A program made the position numbers and the translations under genes. 64,000 nt of DNA, taken from NCBI GenBank assembly GCA_009768925.2, contig VHIT02000034.1, positions 310,001-374,000 of the forward strand. Reading direction: 5' to 3'. Shown one piece after another: positions 1 to 9,851 of this stretch. Each line of letters starts with the position of its first letter. Position 1 is the first letter of the stretch. Under the pieces are notes generated by a model, which made no database searches, was not told the DNA's origin, and worked only from the letters and a program-made list of their open reading frames with translations. This DNA comes from Cryptosporidium bovis. Taxonomy: Eukaryota; Apicomplexa; Conoidasida; Eucoccidiorida; Cryptosporidiidae.

Positions 1-1467
1 TTGAGGAAATTAAGGAAGGTGGAGAATGAAAATGTTTTGGGTGGAGAAGAATATTCCATTAGATTGCGTGAATTTCACCAAAATATGGTTCAAAATTCAA
101 GAAGCAATGAATGGGTAGAAAAAACGAGAAAAGCGATAAATATGGGGGAAATAGAAAAAACAAGATCAAGAGCTGATTTTGAGTGTGTTTCAGTTGAATC
201 AGAACATGTATCTGATGGTGCAACAAATGTGGAGATAGTTGAAAACCTTAAGCGTGTTGTTTCAAAAGACGAAATAAAAAAAACAGAGGTTAGAAGTGGG
301 AAAATATACAAGTATATAGAAGATGGGAGAAGGATTTTTGGTACAAATATGGAATCACGGGAAAATGCAATCAAAATAAATAAAAGGTTTCATTTAAGTC
401 ATTCAAAAATAGATATAATTAGGCTTACAAATGCCAATATTCAATCACCTAGCGACTGTGTGGTAAAATCCTTAGAATTTCATAAAGGTCAAATGATGGG
501 AAGCAGTGGCTTAAGGTCGTGCTTGCTTTCAGTAAGTGGTTGGGACAAGAAAATAAAGTTATTTAGTGTAGACGGTGTAGACAATAAATTACTTTCATCC
601 TTGTATTTTGATAATTTTCCAATATACGAGTCAAAATTCACAAACAAGACTGAGGAAATGTTATTTTTAGGTCCAAATTCGAGAATCGGAGTTTATGATT
701 TATTGGAGGGTAGAATCAACTTTATTCCAGGAATATCTGGTAGGAAAGACAAGAGATATTGGAACTTGACTGTTCAGGGAGGTGACGATAGGTCTAAACC
801 TTATATTGCTTTTTCAACAAGTAATGGTTGTATATTGGTATTGGATGAGATTACAAAACAACTTGTCCGTTCATTTGTTATGAATGACAGCGTAACAGGG
901 CTTACATTTCATCCAGATGATGATAATAAGCTTATTTCAACAAGTAATACGGGGGAGATTTACATTTGGGATATTAATACCGGAAGATGCAGAGAAAGAA
1001 TTACCGATTACGGGTCTCTTTGCATTTCGAATATAGTGTCTTCTAGCTACAGAGACAAGACTACGGGTGTGAAAAAGTCTTTTATTTTGACGGGATCTTC
1101 AACAGGATATGTCAATATATATAGTAATATGACGCAAAACTGTGATATTAAGAGAGACGACCCAAAAAGAGTTAGCAAACCGTCTTTGTTTGAGGAACCT
1201 GAATATATTGTGAGCAATTTATGCACTAGTGTTACAAGCATGGCCATTCATCCAAAAGGTGAAGTGGCTGCAATATCATCAAAATGGAGTAAGGATTCTC
1301 TTAAACTTATTAATTTAAATACTGGTAAAGTATTCAGTAACTGGCCGTCTACAAGAACGCCATTGAAATATGTCACTTCTCTTGATTTTTCTGATAAAGG
1401 CGGATTTCTTGCTGTTGGTAATGATAAAGGTGATGTTCTATTATACAGGTTAAATGGATACATTTAG
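1..1467 (+). CDS. UTP18: U3 snoRNA-associated protein UTP18 (WD40), 5' partial
   Basis: The frame is open from the first base, so the start probably lies upstream; 488 residues are visible. WD40-type blades fill roughly residues 150-488, with blade-ending patterns such as GEIYIWDINTGRC and GDVLLYRLNGY. The end of the protein, with NWPSTRTPLKYVTSLDFS followed by LAVGNDKGD, matches the conserved C-terminus of Utp18. In other eukaryotes Utp18 is part of the UtpB subcomplex of the SSU processome, which works with U3 snoRNA on early 18S rRNA processing in the nucleolus. The first 130 residues are charged and low in conservation, as is usual for Utp18 N-termini. The gene converges on the AP2-like gene. 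Another WD40 protein is possible but less likely given the C-terminal match. Confidence 0.85.
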   Translation: MRKLRKVENENVLGGEEYSIRLREFHQNMVQNSRSNEWVEKTRKAINMGEIEKTRSRADFECVSVESEHVSDGATNVEIVENLKRVVSKDEIKKTEVRSGKIYKYIEDGRRIFGTNMESRENAIKINKRFHLSHSKIDIIRLTNANIQSPSDCVVKSLEFHKGQMMGSSGLRSCLLSVSGWDKKIKLFSVDGVDNKLLSSLYFDNFPIYESKFTNKTEEMLFLGPNSRIGVYDLLEGRINFIPGISGRKDKRYWNLTVQGGDDRSKPYIAFSTSNGCILVLDEITKQLVRSFVMNDSVTGLTFHPDDDNKLISTSNTGEIYIWDINTGRCRERITDYGSLCISNIVSSSYRDKTTGVKKSFILTGSSTGYVNIYSNMTQNCDIKRDDPKRVSKPSLFEEPEYIVSNLCTSVTSMAIHPKGEVAAISSKWSKDSLKLINLNTGKVFSNWPSTRTPLKYVTSLDFSDKGGFLAVGNDKGDVLLYRLNGYI

Positions 1468-1963
1468 GTAGTTTTTGAACTATTGGTTCCTTTTACAACA
1501 TACACTTTTTACACGTTATAAATAAAACATCTAGTATAATTAAAACGAAGCGTATATATTTAATCCAATAGGACGTACTCAACGTTAAAACGTATTATAT
1601 TTTTTTAGAAATCTAACTATTTATATCTAATACACTGATGTACTTTTTGTGTTAAGCTAAATGTTAATTTGCGTATTTCTTATTTTGGTTCTACATATTA
1701 ATATATATGTAAATATGTTGAATAATTGCATAAATGTGAATACACAAAAATTATAATAGTAAATTTAGAATATTAATTTGAATTCACAAATTAGCATGAC
1801 TAATATACTAAGTGATATAATCAAAAAATAATTATTTATATTATAATTAATACAATTAAATCAAATTTTGAGTCACAAATATAAAAATAATACCAGTGCA
1901 GTTAATTTTATTTATTTTCTTGATCCGCCTTATTTGCCTCTTCTAGCAGTATATCTGGTGCTT
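1468..1963. other. Convergent intergenic region, AT-rich
   Basis: This is the space between two converging stop codons. It is AT-rich, with scattered short runs of A or T that could serve as 3' UTR and polyadenylation sequence. I see no RNA gene or repeat. Confidence 0.6.
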
Positions 1964-4723
1964 TTACTTTGAGATATTTTCATCTATACCATCAGAATTA
2001 ACATGGCTAGATGATAAAGAGGTAGGTGAGATCTTTGAGGACAGCATAGAAACAGGAGTTGATGCTGAGGTGGACGTTGACGGGGTAGATGCAGTTGAAA
2101 CTTGAACGGAAGAGGATAAAGGTGATGAAAGTGAATTACTTGATGGTTTATCACATGTAAAAGAACTGTTAACAGTACTTTGTTGACATAATCCATTCTC
2201 AATGTTAACACCTGGACCTTCATTAACAGTATCCATAACAAAAGGATTATTGTTCAAATAACGATATTGAGGGATGTGAAAATGATGAGTATTTAAAGTA
2301 GCAGCGCTAGTAGTAACTGGATGAGCATTACCAGACAAAGTAAGTTGAGCTTGGATAGTGTTAGGATATAGTAGAGAAGGTTGTAAATGTTGAAATAACA
2401 TTTGAGAAGCCATATTATTTTGTTGTAGAGGAGGCATACCGTTAAACTGGAATGGAAAATTACAGCCTAATCCGATTAATTTTCCACCGCTAGTTGCTAT
2501 ATTCCCTATATTCTGATCAAAAATGTTATTCCCAAAAGTATTTACTCCTATTGTAGTTTGAGCATTCGTACCTGGTGAATTTGACGATCCCAAAACAGAT
2601 TCTGATATCACAGATGTTGAATTAGGTACTGGGATTGAAATAGGTGTTTGACCCGAACTTGATCCTGCCAAAGCTGCAGTAGCAGTCCCAAGTGCTGCTA
2701 GACTTGCTAAATTATTAAGACCACCTAAATTATAATTGCCACTAAATGTATTAGAGGACTCTAAAATTCCATGCTTACCTTTATTCCTACCTCCATTGTT
2801 ATCAATGTTGTGTTCTTGTATATCTTTTTTAAAAGAGACAAAATCAGATTCAAAGATGTTAGAATTATTAATGCTGCCATTATTCGCCTTCAAAATAGAT
2901 GTAACACCGGAAGATAAATTTGCATTTATCGATTCAGGAACTGATTTTTCAAACTGACCACTGTACAAGTTAAAAGTTAGTACTCCGGGTTTCTTTCTTT
3001 TGTGTGCTCCTCTTGCAACTACATTTTGCCTACAGCCAATAGCAGCAGCAAGAGTAATCTCAATAGTGTATTCAGATAAATCAGGAATAAAAAAGAAATA
3101 GTATTTTCTTGTTTCACATTCATAGTAAGATACAGCCCAAGCAGGCTTAGTTCTGTCAAAGTGAATTCCAGTCATTGGACTTTTTGGAACGTTTGAGAGA
3201 GATCTAGTTACATCTCTTAACCAATTAAGTTGCCAATCAGGTAACATTCTTGGTGAAAAACATGTTACATTTGCTGAATTGTATTCTCTTCGTTTAAATG
3301 GGTTATATTCCTCATTAAATCCAGTTTGAATGTTTTTGTTATTGTTTTCAGTGTTAGAGTTATCTCCATTGTCCTTACTTGCACTTGAAGAGTTATTATT
3401 TAGAGATTCAACTGGAACTGAGGTGCTTAAAGCAGGCTTAAGAACAACGTCATCCCTATCTATAGGTGGCGTCCATGAGAGAGACCCAACTAAGCTCGCA
3501 TGAATTCTAAGAATTTTATCAAAAGATGTTTTTCTATCACTAGACATGTATAATTCCTCTTCATGAATGGCCGAAAGTAATGAACTAGAAACACCATTCC
3601 CATTATTGATATGGGTATTTGGTGAGTCACTGCTTTCTCCGATTACTTGATTATTGTTTGTACATTCTTGCTGCTTGACTTTTGAACAGTTCTGAATCAA
3701 TAAACCATCAACTACAGTTGAATTGTTATTTTCGTCATTTAAATTAATTTTGGAATTCTCTAACTCATCATTCTCAGTTTTAGTTTGTTTTACAACAGTA
3801 TCATCTGCGGTAGAATTTGTCTCAGTAGCAACAGTCTCAACCAAACTATTGACAGAATCTACTGAAGTTTCTTTTCTTCTTTTCTTGCTAAAAACATCAT
3901 CTGTATTGTCTTCTAATATAGCTGGTAATTCAGTTTTTTTATCATATAAATTAAATATATTATATTCGTTTGTACTTCTTTCTGGGGTTAGTTGATTTTG
4001 CTTTGAATCAATAATAGTAGAGGCAGATACTACTTTATCTTGTATATTTTTATTTGCTACTAATTGTTCTGAAAAATCACCCCCAATTAGACCAAAGGCA
4101 GACTGATTCATTGGAACATAAGACCCAAATGGAATCGGGATTCCATTTTGAATACAGTAATTACCAAAATAAGGAGTTCCAATTCCAGATCCAAAATGAA
4201 CTGCGGATCCTCCATAACCATGATTTATAGGATACATTCCTGTCATATATCCACTTTGATTGCTTTGAATTAAATTTGACAGTAATAGCTGCATAACATT
4301 TGGATCACTGTAAAAAGCCGTATTTAACATTCCGTTATTAAATGTAGAAATTTGATTATTTGTTGGTATGTTAACTCCATTAATGCTGTTTACAGGCGAC
4401 ATTGAAGGGATTGCACTATTTGTGTTTTTTACAGTACCGGAAATCACAGATTGCTGTTGCTGACTAAAATTTGATGAATTCATGGAAGATGTTGAATATG
4501 TTGGTGTTGTAGAGGGAGTTGAAGAGGGTGTCAATGTTGTAGATGGAGGCGATAAAACCTGGTTCTCATCCAGTCTATTAATATGTTTAGTTGGAATTGT
4601 AGAAGCTGTTGCTTGCAACTCCTGAGGACTGGTTGATGAGGATGGCATCGTGGATGATAGAGCTACGTTGCCTGAGGAAGGTGCTGAAGAGGAATGTGAG
4701 ATCATCAATTTTTCTATATACAC
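1964..4723 (-). CDS. ApiAP2-like transcription factor, 919 aa
   Basis: One AP2-like DNA-binding domain is visible at about residues 515-570. It begins SPMTGIHFDRTKPAWAVSYYE and continues through RKYYFF and AAAIGCRQ, in the order expected for an ApiAP2 domain: GV/GI strand, aromatic AW turn, basic-aromatic strand, amphipathic helix. Lysines and arginines follow (KRKKPG). The rest is low-complexity Ser/Thr/Asn/Gln-rich sequence with a basic KKRRKE patch near residue 280 that could be a nuclear signal. ApiAP2 proteins are the main sequence-specific regulators in Apicomplexa; this protein's target cannot be read from sequence. A second in-frame ATG at residue 7 is an alternative start. The gene is divergent from the CH-like gene across a long 1.7-kb intergenic region rich in palindromes. 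The AP2 helix is divergent, so the call is likely but not certain. Confidence 0.68.
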   Translation of the reverse strand: MYIEKLMISHSSSAPSSGNVALSSTMPSSSTSPQELQATASTIPTKHINRLDENQVLSPPSTTLTPSSTPSTTPTYSTSSMNSSNFSQQQQSVISGTVKNTNSAIPSMSPVNSINGVNIPTNNQISTFNNGMLNTAFYSDPNVMQLLLSNLIQSNQSGYMTGMYPINHGYGGSAVHFGSGIGTPYFGNYCIQNGIPIPFGSYVPMNQSAFGLIGGDFSEQLVANKNIQDKVVSASTIIDSKQNQLTPERSTNEYNIFNLYDKKTELPAILEDNTDDVFSKKRRKETSVDSVNSLVETVATETNSTADDTVVKQTKTENDELENSKINLNDENNNSTVVDGLLIQNCSKVKQQECTNNNQVIGESSDSPNTHINNGNGVSSSLLSAIHEEELYMSSDRKTSFDKILRIHASLVGSLSWTPPIDRDDVVLKPALSTSVPVESLNNNSSSASKDNGDNSNTENNNKNIQTGFNEEYNPFKRREYNSANVTCFSPRMLPDWQLNWLRDVTRSLSNVPKSPMTGIHFDRTKPAWAVSYYECETRKYYFFFIPDLSEYTIEITLAAAIGCRQNVVARGAHKRKKPGVLTFNLYSGQFEKSVPESINANLSSGVTSILKANNGSINNSNIFESDFVSFKKDIQEHNIDNNGGRNKGKHGILESSNTFSGNYNLGGLNNLASLAALGTATAALAGSSSGQTPISIPVPNSTSVISESVLGSSNSPGTNAQTTIGVNTFGNNIFDQNIGNIATSGGKLIGLGCNFPFQFNGMPPLQQNNMASQMLFQHLQPSLLYPNTIQAQLTLSGNAHPVTTSAATLNTHHFHIPQYRYLNNNPFVMDTVNEGPGVNIENGLCQQSTVNSSFTCDKPSSNSLSSPLSSSVQVSTASTPSTSTSASTPVSMLSSKISPTSLSSSHVNSDGIDENISK

Positions 4724-5019
4724 CGATTGTTGAAATAATCTTGAAAAAAGTAACCAGAAAAGTAAATGAAAACTTTATATTTTAGAGTTTAATTTGTGCT
4801 AACTTTTGTTTTTTCAATATTGAAATGAATATATTTATTATGTGATTGTATTATTACAAAGTAAAATATTTAGGAAGTACCATTAAAAAAGTATTATCGT
4901 TATTATTACATAAATATATAATCCTATGCACGATTAACTATTAAAAATATAAATGGAATTAATTTTTCTATATTATTAAAATAAAATTATAGAGAATTAC
5001 TTTGAATATTGATAATTAT

Positions 5020-5055
5020 CTGCGATGTTCTGCAATGTCGTCTTTGCTGCAATGT
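5020..5055 (+). repeat. Three short direct repeats CTGC(G/A)ATGT
   Basis: CTGCGATGT at 5020, CTGCAATGT at 5030 and CTGCAATGT at 5047 lie about 300 bp upstream of the AP2-like start. The clustered spacing suggests a factor binding array, which is inference. Confidence 0.45.
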
Positions 5056-5587
5056 AAACGGGGACTGATAAAATTACTTGAAAAGTAATAAATAAATAAA
5101 ATTTTTATAATATAGAAACAATGTGACCAAAAGCTTATTTGTACCGATTATATTATCTTTTTTTCTTTAACTTTGTATTAGTTCTAAATTTCCTTATTAA
5201 ACGGTTAAAGTATCTATAATAGGTGACCAAGTTGAAAAAAAAAACGACAAAATTGATATTAAAGTCAAAACAATATAGAAATATATTGCTTATACTCTTA
5301 TTTTTATCTATCTTATGCAAAAAAATGTTAAAATATACATAGAAGATTAATTCAATTATTTATAAATAATAACTAATTTTTAATAATATTTTTTTAATTA
5401 ATTTATTTGTGATGCATTGGTCTACTGTTTAATTTAAATAATTCCTATATACAAAAAAATGTAATTTTTTATATTCCTACAAAGTTACCCATAATTCACC
5501 TAGTGCACATGCAGATTGCAATACTAGTGGAAAAAGGTGCAATAAACTCCTACTACCTTTTATTTAATTACTAATTAATACTATATA

Positions 5588-5599
5588 GTAGACGTCTAC
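5588..5599. promoter_or_regulatory. Perfect 12-bp palindrome GTAGACGTCTAC
   Basis: This perfect palindrome with a GACGTC core stands in AT-rich intergenic DNA. It has the shape of a homodimer binding site; the factor is unknown. Confidence 0.4.
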
Positions 5600-5875
5600 A
5601 AATAGAAAATAGACATATCATAACGTATTTGCCACTTAATGTAGGGAGATATTGCCCCTCATTAGAAACTAAAAGAATATAATACAAATAAGATAATAAG
5701 CTTTTGGAGAAAAAAAGTATTAATATTAATATTGTTATTTAATTAACAAGTAAAAATATAATTACTTTTATATACGGTATTACATCTCTTATTTATTAAT
5801 AAATAGAAACATAGTTTTGTTCATTATATTTATTCCATACTAATTATTATATTTTATACTAGGGTATGTGGGGAG

Positions 5876-5916
5876 TTTGGGCGGTACTTGTCACGTGTCT
5901 TGCCATAAAGTGGCAA
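5876..5916 (+). promoter_or_regulatory. GGGCGGTA box, CACGTG G-box and TTGCCA/TGGCAA inverted repeat
   Basis: Within 41 bp there is TTTGGGCGGTA (5876-5886), CACGTG (5892-5897) and the inverted repeat TTGCCA-taaag-TGGCAA (5900-5916). GGCGG-type and G-box motifs are reported upstream elements in Cryptosporidium. The site lies about 510 bp upstream of the CH-like gene and points toward it. Confidence 0.5.
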
Positions 5917-6264
5917 ATTTCATTATTTCAAACTAAAAATTAATTTTTTGTTTACAGCTAAATGTAAATAAGGAGTAAATATAATTCTGAAGTAAAATAA
6001 TAATATCTTCTTGCTATTCGATTTAATATCTAAATATTTTACCACTACTCATTTTACTCGTTTTCGTTATATGTTGACTATATTTACAGTTTCAGAAAAC
6101 GTTCATTATAAAATTTTTAAATAGGGATCAATATTATTTTTAGTAATCAGAAAGTATCATATTTGTTGTTTATAGTATTTTTTAGAATTAATTTGAATGT
6201 GTATATTCTTCCTAAATATTTGATTATTTTTAATGATAAATTTGTTGGATGTCCACATGTAAGT

Positions 6265-6293
6265 CACGTGCACGTAACATGCAGAATTGCATG
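6265..6293. promoter_or_regulatory. CACGTG G-box and CATGCA-gaat-TGCATG inverted repeat
   Basis: CACGTG is at 6265-6270 and CATGCA-gaat-TGCATG at 6278-6293, about 140-165 bp upstream of the CH-like start. TGCATG is the core of a common ApiAP2 binding motif. Confidence 0.45.
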
Positions 6294-6429
6294 TATACTG
6301 CATTTGAATTTTGTATTTGCAAAATAGATCCAACTTTGATGACAATAAGAAATAAATAAAAAAAAGTTATTTAAGATCGGTTATTATAATTTAAAAATAA
6401 ATTATACTAAATACAAAAAAAGTGTCAAA

Positions 6430-8087
6430 ATGGAGGTTTTTGAAATATTTATAATTAGATATATTAATTACATTAATATATGGTCAACAGAATTAAATAA
6501 TGATAACTTTTATGAGGAGTTTAGAGATGGAATATTACTTTCGTGTTTACTTAGAAAATGGTCAAGCTTATATGGATATAATACTGAGGGTGAGTTAATA
6601 ATATATAAAAGACCATTAAACAAAAGCCAAGCGATAAACAATATAAGTTTATGCTTGAATTTTATAAGTAATCCACCTGAAAAAAGCAATTTACCAGAAT
6701 TAAATAATAATGATATAAGCAAAAAGCTGATAAATGTGGAGGATATATACGAAAAAAATGAATCAAAAATAATAAATTTTTTAAGTAAAATATTCCACCA
6801 TTATTTTATTCCATATTTAAGATTAAATTCAAGAAATTTGTTATTAAATATGAATAAATATCTGCAATGTCATGGATTATCATTATCAGATGAAACAATT
6901 AATGAATTTTATAAAATGATACCTAACAATAACAAACATGATAACGTATTATCAGACAGAATAGAAAGTTGGGAAAGATATTTAAGTTATAATTTGAGTG
7001 ACATAAATGACAAATACTCTAGCAAATATATTAATTCATTACAATGCGATATAACATCAAATGGATTTATATTAATAATGATAATTTTATATCATATGGG
7101 ATGGATAGATGCATCTATTTTATGCCAATTATATTACAATCCGAAAAAATTGGAAGAGTATAAATGGAATCATGAAATATTGTATTATTCATTTCAAACA
7201 ATAATAAACTATTTAAATATTCAAAAAGAGTTGTTTATAGTAAATAATAAAGAACAAATTAAATTAAATAATAATAAATTAAAAGGAGAAAATAATAACA
7301 ATGAAAATTTTGATAATGCTCTCTATGAGAATGATGACGACGAATATGATTACTATAATGATCATAATACAGTTACGACTTCTAGTATAATAAGCACTGA
7401 GATACCATTTATATTAATCCCACTATCAAGCTTGTATTTGGAAAATTTTTCACCATATATATTGTTGCTACAGCTGGAAGTAATATATAATTTATTAACG
7501 CAACAAGTGGATAGCAATTATGACTATTGTTACGGAGAGAGCAACAAACTTCCAGTGTACGGCCCATACCAGCCGATCAGTTTGGATTTACTAGATGAAT
7601 TAACATATAAAGATAACTATCCTGTAAATTGGACAAGTGTAGATAATGCCGATTCAATGATATTAAATAATAATATATATAATAATTATGTTAAAAAAGA
7701 GAAAATATATAATTGTAAGGAACAGGATCAAAATGAAAATCACTATAATAATTATGATGAAGAAGAAAATTATGAAAAAGGTAATGAAGACACATTAGAA
7801 AAATATGCTGCAACTGAATATAGTAACGAAACATACAAAAAGGGGGGGGAAGAGTATGATGATTATTATAATGAGGTAATAGGGGAGAATAATAATATAT
7901 CAAATATTGAAACTGAAGATAATACTGGAGTAAGTACGAATGCAAATGATAGCAATGAAGACTATTATATGGAGTTAAATAACAAATTAATAAACGATAT
8001 GAATAATGCAAAAGATGAAATGAATGAATTGTTTACAGGATTAGAGAAAGAATTAGAATTATTAAAAATACATGATAATACTAGCTT

Positions 8088-8119
<32 letters not shown>

Positions 8120-8781
8120 TATATTTGAAAGATATACAAGATGACAATAGTTTCTTCGAAATAAATGAAAATACAAGACATATTGATAAAATAAAAATGT
8201 TTCAAGATCAAATGATAAGCAATTCAAATAATATAAAAAACAATTTCCCGATATTAAATAGTAATGGGAATGTAAAACCATCAATATCTAGAAGTGCATT
8301 AGAAGAACAAAAAAAAAGGATAGAAGAGCAATCCGTAAATACAAACGTTGATGATGATAATTATACTTCAAAAGTGTTTGATATAACAAGAAAGCCAAAT
8401 GGGGTAATGGACAAAATATCATCGGCAATAAATGAAAATAATAAGTTATTAGAAAAATTAAAAAATAGCTTAAATAAAAATATTCATGAAAAAAAGGATG
8501 ATATAAAATCAAACACAAATACAGTAGATAATAAGGAGAATAAGGTTAATATTTTAAATAATAAAGTTGGTGGAGAAAAAATTGTTAAAAGCAGTAGTGT
8601 ACTAAATGTAGATAAGGTACTTTCATCGTCAGAATTAAGTAAGGAAAAGAATAAAAAAAGCGGAATCGGTAAATCAAAAAATTTAAAAACATCATCAATA
8701 CCAAAAAATAAAGTTAGTTTTAGTGATAGAGTAAAAATGGAGGTTGAAAAGGCATTAATAGGCAACAGAGGTAATGAATAA
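6430..8781 (+). CDS. Calponin-homology-like, Asn-rich protein, 783 aa
   Basis: Residues 1-125 resemble a CH domain: FRDGILLSCLLRKW, then NKSQAINNISLCLNFI, then NVEDIYEKNESKIINFLSKIF. These match the helix A, C and G signatures of CH folds (DG..L..LL; N...N....L.F; ..ED...N...I...L). Residues 178-280 have a second helical block (SNGFILIMIILYHMGWIDAS) that could be a second, more diverged CH unit. The rest is acidic and Asn-rich, with a pure AAT run coding poly-Asn at about 8091-8117, and a basic Lys/Ser-rich tail with possible coiled coils. CH domains bind actin or microtubules, so a cytoskeletal role is likely; I cannot name the family. The start is a good AAAATGG context. Confidence 0.5.
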
Positions 8782-9851
8782 TGCAAATGTGCATTTCCGA
8801 AATATTAATATAAAATGGTATAAATTTTGTAGTATGTAAGAATTAATATTCAAACTAGAGAAATGCACGGTTTCAATAAATGTAGAAAAGAATATTAACA
8901 TATTAAACAAATTAGAAAGATGAATATTTTATTTAAATAAAAAAGTAAACAAAAAAATGCATTACGTATATGTGTGTGATCTCTCTTTAAAAAAAAGAAA
9001 CACATATTAAAGAAGCATTTTATAGGAGGAATACATTAAAATATGTAAATAAGTAATTGTTTATATTTTCATTCTTTTTTGTTATCCTTTTTAGATAAAT
9101 TCAATTTAGTTTCAAATTTTTTTCTTTTCAAATATAGGTATTAATTATTATTATTGCCATTATATATCAGTCATGTTGATAATTAAACAATATGTAGTTA
9201 AATTTAGATAGTAAATTGTGGGGTGTGTGTGTATATAACAATATATATAACAAAATATGCTAATAATTTTGGCGGTTGTTTTTGAGTGAATGGCATGAAA
9301 GTACAATATGTTAAAAGTAAATAAACTAGAGAGGAATTTAGCATTATTAAGTGAGTAAGGAAAAGCTTAAATTAAGGAGGGAGAGTTACGAAGAACAATA
9401 TTATAAATAAAATTTATAGGGATTAATAGTAGCATTAAGATTTAAGGAGTTGTTGAGTAATAAGAAGGGTGTAAAAATAGAATTGAAATTTTGATTATAT
9501 ATATGAACTTAAGTAAATAATTGTCAGTATTACATGTTGGAGTTAATAATACAAATGGAAAGGATTAATTTTTTGTTGAAAAGGTGAATATCTTAATGTG
9601 TAAATGTGATAATATAAATCAATAAAAGCAGTTAAGTAAAAAAAATAGAAAAAAATTGGTCAAGTACAAAGGCAATAGCATCGAAAGTTGTTTATAAAGG
9701 TAAATATTTATTAGGTACATAACACAAACAAAATAATAAAGTTAACGAATACATAAATAAGACAGGTATATATTAACCATATTTAAAATTGCATATAGTT
9801 ATCTATTTATGCGGATGTTTTAATTAAAAAATAAGAGAAACTATATAAATA
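8782..9851. other. Intergenic region, 1.07 kb
   Basis: AT-rich spacer between two genes on the same strand. One TTTTGGCGGTTG box at 9267-9278 is the only standout element. No coding frame or RNA signature is seen. Confidence 0.55.
9267..9278 (+). promoter_or_regulatory. TTTTGGCGGTTG, E2F-like box
   Basis: GGCGG-type box about 575 bp upstream of the TMEM8-like gene and in the same orientation. It is one of a set of similar boxes in this window's promoters. Confidence 0.4.

Larger units (their letters stand above)
4724..6429. other. Long divergent intergenic region with palindromes
   Basis: This 1.7-kb gap between divergently read genes contains no convincing frame. It holds direct repeats near 5020-5055, a 12-bp palindrome at 5588-5599, a GGGCGGTA box with a G-box and an inverted repeat at 5876-5916, and a second G-box with a TGCATG inverted repeat at 6265-6293. 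It is probably the promoter region of both flanking genes; an unannotated RNA is possible. Confidence 0.5.
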
